Of a DNA stretch of 30,875 bases, positions 8,307-18,689 are shown in pieces (position 1 is the stretch's first letter; each line of letters starts with the position of its first letter). Origin of the DNA: Ettlia oleoabundans (Eukaryota > Chlorophyta > Chlorophyceae > Chlamydomonadales); the NCBI GenBank assembly GCA_019693395.1, contig JAAMXP010000075.1, positions 1 to 30,875 of the forward strand, given 5' to 3'. The translations under genes were made by a program, and so were the position numbers. Below the pieces are notes generated by a model that was given only the letters and a program-made list of their open reading frames with translations, ran no database searches and was not told where the DNA came from.

Positions 8307-11300
8307 ATGAAGAGACTATATGGTAACATAGGATAGCAAGTTGCCAATAGCCTGAGAAAGTGCAGCCGTAGAGGCAATATACAGCCACGAGTTGAACCCA
8401 GTTGTTTGCAACGTTTCAGGTTCCGCCGAATTCCCACCGAAATGCCTCCCTTGCTCTGCAGCTCCTCAAACCCAAGGATTTGCAAGGCCCAGGAATTTTT
8501 TTCTGGTAGTGGCTACTGTGGTGCTTGTGGCAGTGGCGGCGACGACTAGCTTGGTAGTATTTGGGACTCTGAATTCATATTGGAGTGCATATGGAGTGCA
8601 GCCCTGCTCACACATCCCGAACACCACTCGATTCACTGACATGTCGTTAATACAGAAATATGCTGGTAAGTAAGAGCACATGCAGCACCCTTTGCAGCCA
8701 TGAGCTGCTGCCCCAAGCGCATGGGCCCTGCAGGGCAATTTTTTGCTGTGAAGTCAGCAGGGGCTAAAAGCTGTTGGGCAAGACGGAGAGTGGACATGAC
8801 TGCTTTAACCAGTATTCCTGCCGGTTGTAAGCTATAGGCCGTAGAGCAACCATGGTGGGCATGTTCCAACCTGCTTTGCATCGTGCAATTGTTACAGGAG
8901 ATGCAAAGGCTCTTGGAAACTGCAGTATTCCCTACCTCGATGAAGCCGGTTTGAAGGAGTACGGGTGCAAAATCTTGAATGATTCATGTTTTGATCAGGT
9001 GATTGCAACTTGGGTTGCTATTTACCCGCTGCTGGTGTATGTCCAATGTTGTGAGGAACTCCCATGGCGCAACAGCAACGAAACGCTGCCCGCCTCATTT
9101 TTGTGTGATGTGCAGCATCGCATCATGGTCCACAACCCACCTGACAACCTTAAATTCAAATACCCCTTTTTTGACATGGGGTCTTTTGCTACGTGGATCC
9201 CTGGTTGGACACTGCTGAACAAGACGGTATGACATGAGGCCAGCGTCCATGTGCTTGATGATTTCTTTGCCATACCAAACTGCTCAACTTGTTGGCTGCT
9301 GTCATGAAGTGATTTGCCATGCATGTTGTAAACCATCTGCATCATCTGACCATCTGCAGGTATGGGGCCCAGAAGGAATCGGCATTCTTCCACCCCTTGT
9401 GCGAAAGAACTCAACTGAGGACCCTCCCGACCAGATTGATCCCATATTTTCAGCTTGCTACACACCATTGGTGTGGATCTCCCCTTTCCACATTGCTTTC
9501 GCGGAGTTCTTTGCTAGCAGGTAATGTACATGGGTGAATAGCACTCTTCAGATCTCACGATTGCAACTTGCTTTCGTGGTATTAAGCTGCACAATGCTGC
9601 ATAGCTACACGTCTGCAAGTTGCACTTTGGGCGAGCCAGGCATTTGTTTCTGCTGCAGTTTCGTGCCTATCTTTTACATGCAGACTCACCTCAAGCTGTT
9701 CGACCGCAACATCATGCTGGTTAGCCTGGCCCGGCACATATGCACGCATGCACTTATCAAGTAATGCTTGCTCCCTTAAGGTGCCTGCATTTATGCATAA
9801 TTGATGCCCTTGGTGGTTATATCCTGTCATCTAGAATTTTGCAGGCCCCAATATTAGATGGGTACCGCTCACAAGGCTTCATGGACAATTTAATGCGGGC
9901 GTTTACCAACAAAGATGTGAGTATTGTTTGGATAGGATAGGTTTATTCTCTTCCCTTGTAACTCTAACCCGTCATTGTCATGCCCCAGTCCGGCATGGCT
10001 AGCAGGCATCTGAAGGTGCAGGTCCTTCCTTTGCATGTGTGCATCTTGCAATCGTGGCCTCATGCACCACAAAACATGAGGAATACAGCAGAGAATCATC
10101 AAACCAATCAATGGCTGTTCACTCCTTGCGGGTGTAGATTCTTAGTTTTAACGACATATCTTCTCGGGAACATATGTTCAACCCAAATTTTCCGCGCTGC
10201 TTCAAGAAAGTCATCCTATGTCGTCTAAAGGGCATGTGTGAGTACTATATCAGATGTAATGATGGTTGGCAGGGCTGACATGTTGTAACTGGCATGCACC
10301 CATCATCATTGGGTGGTGTGGGTCTGGGCATGAGTCTGTGCCCTCATACGCACACAATACAATACAATGCATGCTCCTGCGATCCACAGCAATCTGTATT
10401 GCGGACTTTACCTCGTTTGCTGAAACATTGCTCGAGCTATGCAGACACAGCAAGACCTCCCCGCAAATTTTTTGATCAGGAGAACAACCTGACAATGTGT
10501 GTTTCCCCTTCGGCATTGGGGGTTTTACATGGGGCTGGCTTGCCTGGTTGTGAGGAAAGCTCGGTCCTGTTAGCAAGGGCCCCTCCCCAGCCATTGAGTT
10601 TATTACCTGCCCAGAACGTACAACTGCTTTGCAGTTTTGATGGCGATAAAAGTTGGACATGGTTTCAGCCAGCAAGAGCAGGGAACGCGGTGAGCGGAGG
10701 AGCTCAATGATATGGGAGCATTGGTGGGAGGGCAGCTGCGCGGATTATTGGTGGCCTTGCTGCATGACAATCCCGCAGGCCAGGACCACAATTTTTTCCT
10801 TATAGTTTAGTTTGCGGATTTTATTACTCCCTGCAGCTCGTTAATTATTACCGCAATGAGAACAAACTGCCAGAACTTCCCCCAAAACCACAAGACACGC
10901 TTCAGGTGGGGAGGGGCTCAAACTATTCATGTATGGAATACATTGATGTAGTCGCGAATTTTTGCTGTTTTTTTCTGCTGTTCAGATCGTAGTGGGCAAC
11001 CGTACTGAAGGTGTCCGAGAGTTCCGCAACCTAACGAGGTTTTTGGAGCTCTGCAACACATGGCGACCCCCGGTTTCTTCGGGTTACAAGCGCACCCAGT
11101 GCCTTGCATACTCCTTTACCCCTAAGAACTTCCTGGAAGGCCTGGCGGTACTACAGCACACTGATATTCTGGTTAGGCGCTCGACATAACACCTCGGGAC
11201 CACCCTCATTGGGTGTATAGTGTCTGAATTGCCAGCTTCCCATCCAAATAAAACGAAACTATGCGCAGTCACCCATAACGTAATGTCCACTTCAATATAG

Positions 11301-12235
11301 GTGGCGCATCATGGCGCCGAGTTGTGCAATGGATTCTTTATGCCCTGGGGATCTTCTGTGGTGGAAGTGCGCATGAGGGGTTTTCAGGATGTGAGTATGG
11401 GCCTCTCAACAGCACATGATTATGTCATTGCATTTTGCATGCAAGCGACATGCAAGAGATCAAGCATACTGCAAGTCACTATGAATGCAGGATTGGGCCA
11501 GTGTCTACTACCAATCGTTCTATCGCACAGAAAATAAAGTACTGTATTGGACGGTAGGTTCTAAACTATGGCTGTATGGGGGTATAGCATTGGCCATTGT
11601 GGGTGGGTATGTCGCAACGAGCACCTCTGCATTGTGCCAGTGAGTTGAAAGTGCAGATAAGGGTTTCGGTCGTTGGGGCAGGTGAGGTGAGGTGACGGTG
11701 TGTTAGGGAGGGGTGTCTTGGGGGTTGGGGACCGGGGGCGCTTGCACGTGCTGTTGGGGCCAGCAGAGGGACAGTTGATACACCAGTCTTGTGACGTTGT
11801 TGATCCACCTCGTTGCCATGTATCTCTTACTGCACGGTGTAGGTTAAAGTGGTTGACGAGAACAGTTGGGAGCCATCCGAATGGGAAAAGGATCGTAGAC
11901 GTGAGATTCCGTTGGAGATGTTGCTGCTGTACAGAAAGTCGAACAGATTTGCAAGCCTCGACTTGGCGGTCGGTTTATGTGCATTTCTTTTGCAAGTTCC
12001 TGCAATGCAGCAAATCACATATACGCGCTGGAGCGACATACTAAGCTGCGCTGGGAGCAATGGTGCGGATGTGTGTGCTGTTGTGCGGATCGTTTTTCAT
12101 GTCCTATACAAAAGTTTGAGTGTGTGCCACCTATGCTCCAGGGAACCAATCATCAATAAAATTGTGACCAACAATCGAGATTTAGGCAGGTACGAAACAC
12201 TTCAATACCCTGGAGACATCCGATTCACAATCTGA
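8307..12235 (+). CDS. GT61-type (DUF563) glycosyltransferase, type II membrane protein
   Basis: GT61 enzymes transfer sugars such as xylose, arabinose or GlcNAc onto glycoprotein or polysaccharide acceptors in the secretory pathway. Fifteen exons join in phase: 8307-8322, 8420-8665, 8898-9226, 9360-9520, 9659-9760, 9835-9916, 10138-10237, 10445-10689, 10837-10905, 10986-11171, 11301-11390, 11491-11553, 11843-11900, 12011-12074, 12142-12235 (634 residues). A short basic tail precedes one hydrophobic helix (FFLVVATVVLVAVAA, about residues 32-52), so the catalytic part is lumenal. Family landmarks are the CFKKVILCRLKGM strand, the VGNRTEGVREFRNLTRFLEL segment and the signature HHGAELCNGFFMPWGSSVVE (about residues 515-534). 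The first exon (MKRLY, 16 nt) is tentative. Exon 2 could instead start at 8462. The donor of exon 14 (GTGCTG) was chosen by phase. The acceptor sugar is not predictable. A candidate TGTAA poly(A) signal follows near 12303. Confidence 0.88.
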
Positions 12236-13716
12236 TGCCGAGCACTGGAATGACTCGGGATATTGAAAAGTGAGCTTGAAACCATGTGATGCTACCCAGT
12301 GCTGTAATTATTCACTGAAATCATGGTCTTTATTATAGACTTTATTTGAGGCTGGTTCCTTTGTTGGAGGTATCGCGCAGCCTTGGGCAGCATGCCCTTG
12401 TCCGTGAAAACCGATGAGCAGTGTCAGCAATCAGCCCTCTTCTTTAGCCAAGAATGGCTTAATGCTGACCAGATGACACTGTTGGGTTGCCTGCTGAGCC
12501 TTGTACTGCCAAGCCAGAAACCTCTTCGCGGATGCACTTCAACCCAGCAGACTCAAAACCTCCCCACAAAATGCAAGCCCTGCCCGCCCTGCAAACGACA
12601 TGTAACCTGCCTGATTCCCTTGACGGACACAGCATTGTAATTACTGCATTATGCCGGCACACCGCCACTGACCCTTAGCACCACGACTATACATGGGACA
12701 GGACACGCCTCACCAAGCAAACAGCTCAATTAATGGGGCATGCTGTGTGTGAACAGGTTGTCAGCCCTGATTGACTTACCGGCTGCCTCCATCCCTCAGG
12801 ACAATATGGCTTAGTATGGATGTGATGCAAAGGCCTGACGCCCGTTGCATAGGCCAGCCAACACATGGATGCAAAACCTGACAACACCCCCCAAGAGCAT
12901 GTTCACATGGGCTGGCTGCTTAGGGATCCGAGGGTTTTCATGTCCCCACTTTCTCTGTGGATGTGAGACTATCATGCATGTACACATGTAAAGTAGTTTC
13001 TACTTCAACGTATACATGTATAATGGTTGATATAACAATGCATATTCCAGCTGTCCTCACCCAGGCGGGTAGCCTTTGTCATCAAATCATCAATGAAGTA
13101 GAATGTAGCATGCAAAACCTTTAACCCACTCTATTTAAGCACAAGTGGGCAGTTGAAGGGCGTCAGGTACTGATTTGGCTGGGTAGGATGCGAGGGGCGG
13201 ATGCTGCGATATCAGAATGGGAAAGTAAAAAGGGGGTGAGAGGCAGTTAGAGCCTATGACGTGGTTTTCCAGGCAGCATTTTTTTTGTAAGATTTGCTCT
13301 GGACCAGCACCCCCTTTTCAGTTGCCTTTAGACACCCAGGGCAGCGCAGGTACCAGAAACATTGATGCCAAACGACACAACAGTTTAGTGAGTCAGCATC
13401 ATGCATTTAGTTGACGTATTGTTTATTGTAGAAACGTAGACAAATGAAGTTTGCGTCAACTCTGTCTCCATGATAGCGTGTGCAGCTTTACTTGCTTACA
13501 TACTTCACTTTAAGACACAGTTGCAACACACAATAAACACTGGTAGGAAGGTGGCAACCTTGTGAAGACATTGCCATAATGCCATACAGATAACATTATA
13601 AGAACCACGCAGTCAACTTGGTCAATATACTTGTCAGCATGTGTCCATCAACTGTGTTGCCAAAGCCAACTGTTATGCGCCACCTACGGTTGCGGAATGC
13701 AAACATGCACGCATGA
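12236..13716. other. Intergenic region between two convergent genes (3' UTRs)
   Basis: This interval carries the 3' ends of the GT61-type gene (plus) and the SGNH gene (minus). A TGTAA near 12303 and a TTACA at 13496-13500 (TGTAA on the minus strand) are candidate poly(A) signals. A hairpin lies near 12976-13022. The 85-codon plus frame at 12383-12640 is Cys/Pro-rich and shows nothing recognisable. No gene is supported. Confidence 0.5.
12976..13022. repeat. AT-rich hairpin / inverted repeat
   Basis: AAGTAG and CTACTT pair around a TTT loop, and the flanks TACACATGTA and GTATACATGTAT extend the dyad imperfectly. It sits between the ends of two convergent genes and could be a small foldback element or a 3'-end processing structure. 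Confidence 0.45.
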
Positions 13717-16700
13717 TCAAATCTGCGAGGATTTCTTACACTCCTGCAGCCTTGTGTCGCCCGCACGCCCCCACCCACCCACCCACACGCGCGTACGGGT
13801 GCACACACACAACCACCACCATTACACACGTGAACACCCAATCAATTGCCAGCATGAACTGCTATTCAGCATACTGACAGGAAACAAGCCATGGCAGTAA
13901 CATACCCTATCCGACTATGCGGCAGTAAATGAGCTCACCTGGCTACCATCAATCATCCACCCTGGCACTTCACTGACAATAACTCCCATGATCTTTACTT
14001 TGTGTTCTCCTGACGTTGTCTGGGGCAGCACCGCTATTTTGATGTGACAAGAGTCTGAATTGCAATGCAACAAGGGATAAACTTTGCCAACCTAATTCAA
14101 GGAGTGCACCAGAGGTCAGCTGCTAATTCTTGCAATGCCAATATGAACCTCTGCTTTACCTGATGCAGACACGAGCATCGTTAAGAGGTACAACTGTGAG
14201 ACTTGAAGCTGGTGATGAGCATTCTCCTTCAGTGGTTCACATGTGCAGCCCTCCACGCAAGACACCTCAAACATCCCCATGTGCTCATATGACTGGAATT
14301 CAGCGACAAGTGATCCAAAAATGAGCTTTTGAGGACATGCAACAGAGTAGTGATGGCCTACTCACCTAAATAAACGACGAAATAAGCAGACATGCAAAGC
14401 CAGCTGATGGTAATGGCAACATGTCAAAACGTGCCTCAACCGCAAGTCCTGGCAAGTGTTATACCCGTTACACAGCTACACCTTTAAATGACCTATCGCT
14501 AACGACACGTTGTCAGCCAGTCCCAAATTTGCAGTCTGCAAACAGGAAGTGGGTTCATGTATCAGACTGCAGAATGAATGCAGGAAACAGCACCACCTTT
14601 TTGAACCTGGAGATACATGTGAGCAGTTGTAGTAGCAGATATCATGGCAGGTCCGCACACTGAGATATTCCTCGTTGCTGTGCCATGAACAAGCTTACCA
14701 CACTTGTTTGCAGCACTATGTTAAGTGAACTACCTGGCTCCGTGCTTATATAACCCCACTTGGGCTTCTGCAGAGTGAGCCGTAGATTGTTGCAACTTGT
14801 TGCCGTGCAAGGTCCTTCTGCTACTGGACTGCCATGCAGTTGAGGCCAAGGCACTAGCGCTACGGTGGCAGCCAAGCAAAACTGTTCAACTCTTGAAAAG
14901 TACCTCAACAGTGCCTTCATTGACCCATTTGAATGCTGGGTCAAGAGATGTCACTAAGGCGCGCATCTGATCACCCATCAAGCAGGTGTTGTTTTTGGAC
15001 TCGAAGTTCCCCTGCCCCAAGTAGGAAGGGGGGTGGCAGAAGTGTTGGAATGAACACAATGTGGACAAGGGAAGCAGTCGAAAACATGAGTGCTGTGTAA
15101 CATTTGTAGAGGTGCATATTTGGGAGGGGCAACATTGCCGGGCAAGTTCACCATGGGTTGTCTCCCTATCTACATGGCGGGCTGGATCAAAGTCAACACA
15201 AAATCGCACAAAGACTTGCACCCCGCACCCTGTACATGGGAAGCGACAACTCTGCTTGCGCTTCCTCCTCGTCCTTGGAAGACACGGGTTGTCGCACTAG
15301 ATCGTCTAGGGTTTGCTCCATCCAGTAAATAATCATGTCCGCCATCCAGCTACAACATGCAAACCAAGAAACGACTGGGCGACACATCATCAAGCTGATG
15401 AGTAGCAGGGAGTGATACCAAGGACCGCAAATCCTCACCGGTGTCCCTTGTCGCTTGGATGATCTGCATCAGACCACATCTGCAGGAACCTATCTGTGCG
15501 AGTAGTGTTGTCTGCACATTTGCACAGTCAACTTAAGGATGCCATGATTGGCAGCCCAACATGGTTCACCTCTGTTGAAAAGCATGCGTTGTTGCCTACT
15601 TGTCAGATGAACATGGGACGCACCCTGAGCTGTCTCTTTTAAATAATCCCACACAAGAGAACGAGTGGCCAGCCAGGGCAAGTGGTAGTATTGAGCAAAC
15701 ACACCAATGTCATCATCGCCATGGTCTGCATTTTTAGTGACAAAACCATACTGCACCATGTGTTAACTGTAACGGCATGCTGTGCAGCCAGCCGCACAGA
15801 GCTTCCCTTTAACAACAACTCAGCTGCTTGCAAACCAATCTCCATAACTGCAGTCTGACTCACAGCGGTAAACAGCCGGCCAGCTCCCACTGCGACATGA
15901 ACAACATGGACAGCATCAGGATGAAGCAATGCAAAAGGTAAGTACCTGAATGGCATGGCTGGAGAGAGCAAGACTTTCGAGCAAAGAACGTAAATACCTG
16001 TCCCACCACACGCCAAGTTTTCCCGGGTACCTATGATCATAGGCAGATCAGCGCAGGTTTAGGATGGAAGGGCATGAACACATCATAGCTGGATAAGTTG
16101 TGTTCGTGTCCTTAAGCAGTTCATCAAGGGATCCAGCATAAGTCGATGCTGTTCATGCACCCAGACCGTTGTTCAACAGCACAGGCATAGCAGGAGTGCA
16201 CAAATGCGAAGGTGAGCAGTGATGATGATGGGCAGGCAAATATCCTCACCTGAAGAACACCATTTCAAGCACAGCGGGCCGATTGTTGTAGGACAACAGT
16301 TTCCGGAGGAGGCGCTCATGGGCGCGTCTGATTGGAGAACCAATTTTGCCAGGTCCATCATTAATATTAAACTGCAACAACGCAGCCGCAAAGCTAGGAA
16401 CAGCCGCCGTTGATGTATATGCTGAAGGCTAGCAGTCACCACGGTTAAAAAGTGAACACTTGCCTCAACCACCACAATATCAGCATTATCCGGCACATGC
16501 CACTGGTGACAGAGCGCAAAGTAGCTGCAGTTTACACCAAACGGGCAATTTCAACGGAAAGTCGGACAGTTGAGCAAGGGACATTCCTCAGCCGGCAACC
16601 CTCCCCCCCACCTCACCATCCCAACACACGTACACACATGCGCGCGCACATGCAAGCAGTCTTAAGCTGCCACCACCAGCAGCCCACCTGGATGGCGTGC

Positions 16701-17514
16701 CTGGTTTAGCACCATTGACCAGTGTGTGCTGAGCTGCAGGGAAGGTCCGACGGATCCAATCAACGACAATGGAAGCGTAGTCTGTTTCTCCTCGTTTAGA
16801 AGCACCATGACCCCTGTGCCACAGAACCATTAGTGTTGGGAAAGGACAGACTCAAGGGAGCGCTGAACATCTCGCTTCCTGACATCCCCTTGTTAACAGT
16901 ACAACAAGCGGCAGAACCCCTCACCATGTGACGCTGCCACCAATGAAGGCAATGCTGCAAGCACACAAACATCGAAAAATTGGTAGGTTTTATGAAGTGA
17001 CATTTTGCGGCCAGGTGCCTGGTTGTTGCACCTTTAAACATTTACCTGATGGGCTTTCCAACCAGTAATTTTGCTAAGGAACGACGAGCCCTAGCCTTTG
17101 AGCCGTACGATACAATACCCTTCTGCAACTGTTGCTCCGTTAGATCAGCTGTGTATGAAGTGACTGAGACATGCGGGGTGGACTTCCACATCCAACTCGC
17201 TCCCTTGGCGGTAGTGTTGCACCCGGTCGTTTGCAGCTGTTGGGAACGCAACATAGCTTGCAGTGACACTGTTGGCCCAACAAACACCTGCACCTTGGTG
17301 ATAGGGGTTGAACTTGGCAGGTACGTGAATCTGCAGTTGCCTGTTGGGGCAAGCGCGGACAAGGAGGAATGCGCAGCGGCCTCACATGTGGACGGAGAGC
17401 TACCATGACCAGGCCAGCGACAAGAATCAAGGTGCTGGTGACGCATAGGACACGGGTGCCCTTGCCCGGAAAGAAGACAGCGCTCGTGGAGTTGTTAATC
17501 ACAAACACCGCCAT
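13717..17514 (-). CDS. Membrane-anchored SGNH/GDSL-type hydrolase or acyltransferase-like protein
   Basis: SGNH enzymes are serine esterases or O-acyl transferases, often acting on glycans. Sixteen exons join in phase, 5' to 3': 17514-17386, 17287-17046, 16954-16925, 16813-16688, 16524-16464, 16371-16250, 15958-15946, 15750-15600, 15493-15439, 15349-15229, 15011-14904, 14767-14699, 14535-14482, 14292-14160, 14054-13939, 13743-13717 (518 residues). Exon 1 encodes a signal anchor (VLCVTSTLILVAGLVMVAL, about 22-41). All catalytic blocks are present: IGGSVTWGHGASKRGETDY (Ser131), NGAKPGTPSS, VVVEFNINDG (Asn198 or Asn200) and SDADHPSDKGHR (Asp300 or 302, His303). A Cys-containing C-terminal region (GNFESKNNTC, NEGTVEKPKWGYI, SYEHMGMFEVSC) follows. 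Intron 5 has a GC donor. Exons 3 and 7 are microexons (30 and 13 nt). Exon 7 is the least certain, chosen because it restores phase. The substrate is unknown. Confidence 0.9.
16372..16463 (-). other. GC-AG intron in the SGNH gene
   Basis: The exon ends VVVE at GAG and the intron begins GCAAGT, the classic consensus of GC-AG introns. It ends TTGTTGCAG before FNIND. Using GC restores the catalytic block across the junction in phase 0. The nearest GT (GTGTTC, four bases into the intron) would break the frame. Confidence 0.85.
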
Positions 17515-18689
17515 TATAACCGGCCGCTTCGCTGAATCTGCCAGTAAGCACGGGGAATGACGTAGTATCGAGTACTCGGCGGCACGACTGCACCTGCTGC
17601 GCTCATGACATGTGTGCTTCCCACGCAGGTTACGAATAGTAAAAAGCGGCCTGTCGGACGAGCGGGCCTGCCCTGCCTCAGGGATTGCTAATTACGGTGC
17701 TCTGGGGGCAGGAGGGGAGCAGTCCTTCCAAAGGCAACCCCGCGGCCGCCCGAGTCTCTGACGTGGCGGGCCTCGTCCGAACCTCTCTCAGGATCCCCGC
17801 CCCCGCTCCAAAACGCTTTCTCGCAACTTTCCTTCGCTGCTCCCCGCGCTTCCCAGCTTTTGCCTCTTCACGTGCCGACGTGGATTCGGCCGTGGAATGC
17901 CGTGAAATGGGGTGTGCCAAGTTCTGTGCTGTGGAAACTCGGGATGCACAGGCCTGCGGCCAACTCCGTTTCGCTGCGCTCCACTACGTTGGGCAGGCAA
18001 AAAACCGGATAGGTGTCAGTCCCTTGCAACTACCCCCGCTAGGCGAGCCAAAATTTCGAAGCCACCTGTTTGCCTTCAAGCCATCGAAGCTGAACACAAG
18101 TGTACATTTACTAGATGGCAGATTGTTTGTTAAATGCAGTTGTGCTGATGGCATCTTTGGGAAGGAAACAGTGCACTCCGTTACCAATTCTTCACGCTTC
18201 AATTCGGCAGTTGTCACTTTGCTTCAATTGCTGGCCACTGTGGCGGCCATTACAGTATGCCTAGAAGGTAGGGCCGAACGGGGGTAAAGTCCAAGACAAT
18301 CTACACCCAATCTGGGGCCTGCTGATTGGCTTTGTGCAAGCGCCCTACAGCTCAATTATGAGAAAGCCGTTTTGTGCGGCACAGCAAACGGATGGTTTGT
18401 TGAGCCCGGACCATGTCAACTGTACTAGCACTGGTGGTGGTGGAGGTGCTGCTGCACAGCGAGGCTGTCGTCACCATCAGGTAAGCTTGCGCTGCTAGTA
18501 GGCACCGGTGCAGAAGCAGCGCCTGCCTCTGCTGCAGCTGCAGGCGCAATGCCGGGGGCCTCTGGGAGCGACGTGTCTCCGTGTGGCAGCGGCCAATCTG
18601 GCAGCGGCAGGTGTCCGTCTGGCGGCGTGGGTGGCGTTAGGCCGTACTGTCCCCACGAGGTTCCACATGAGCCACCGCCCCCCATCAAA
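17515..18689. other. SGNH 5' flank and an unexplained 200-codon frame
   Basis: The first part should contain the promoter of the minus-strand SGNH gene. A plus-strand frame at 17685-18287 runs 200 codons without a stop (NTSVHLLDGRLFVKCSCADG is typical), but I recognise no domain and find no splice-linked continuation. From 18420 to 18690 the sequence is rich in GGTGGTGGTGG and GCAGCAG runs. It could be 5' flank of the retroelement that follows. Confidence 0.35.

Noticed and set aside
8852..8897. ATG at 8852 (ATGGTGGGCATG) as the GT61 start
   Set aside because: A TGTTACAG acceptor at 8897 joins in phase to an upstream exon encoding the signal anchor, which is the better model.
10294..10710. 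Whole 138-codon frame as a separate gene
   Set aside because: Only 10445-10689 is coding, as exon 8 of the GT61-type gene. The first part is intron in the same frame.
13783..13830. CA/ACCC-rich tract as telomere-like or CRISPR-like repeat
   Set aside because: It is an irregular low-complexity CACC/CACA run inside an intron of the SGNH gene. There are no regularly spaced repeats and no spacer structure.
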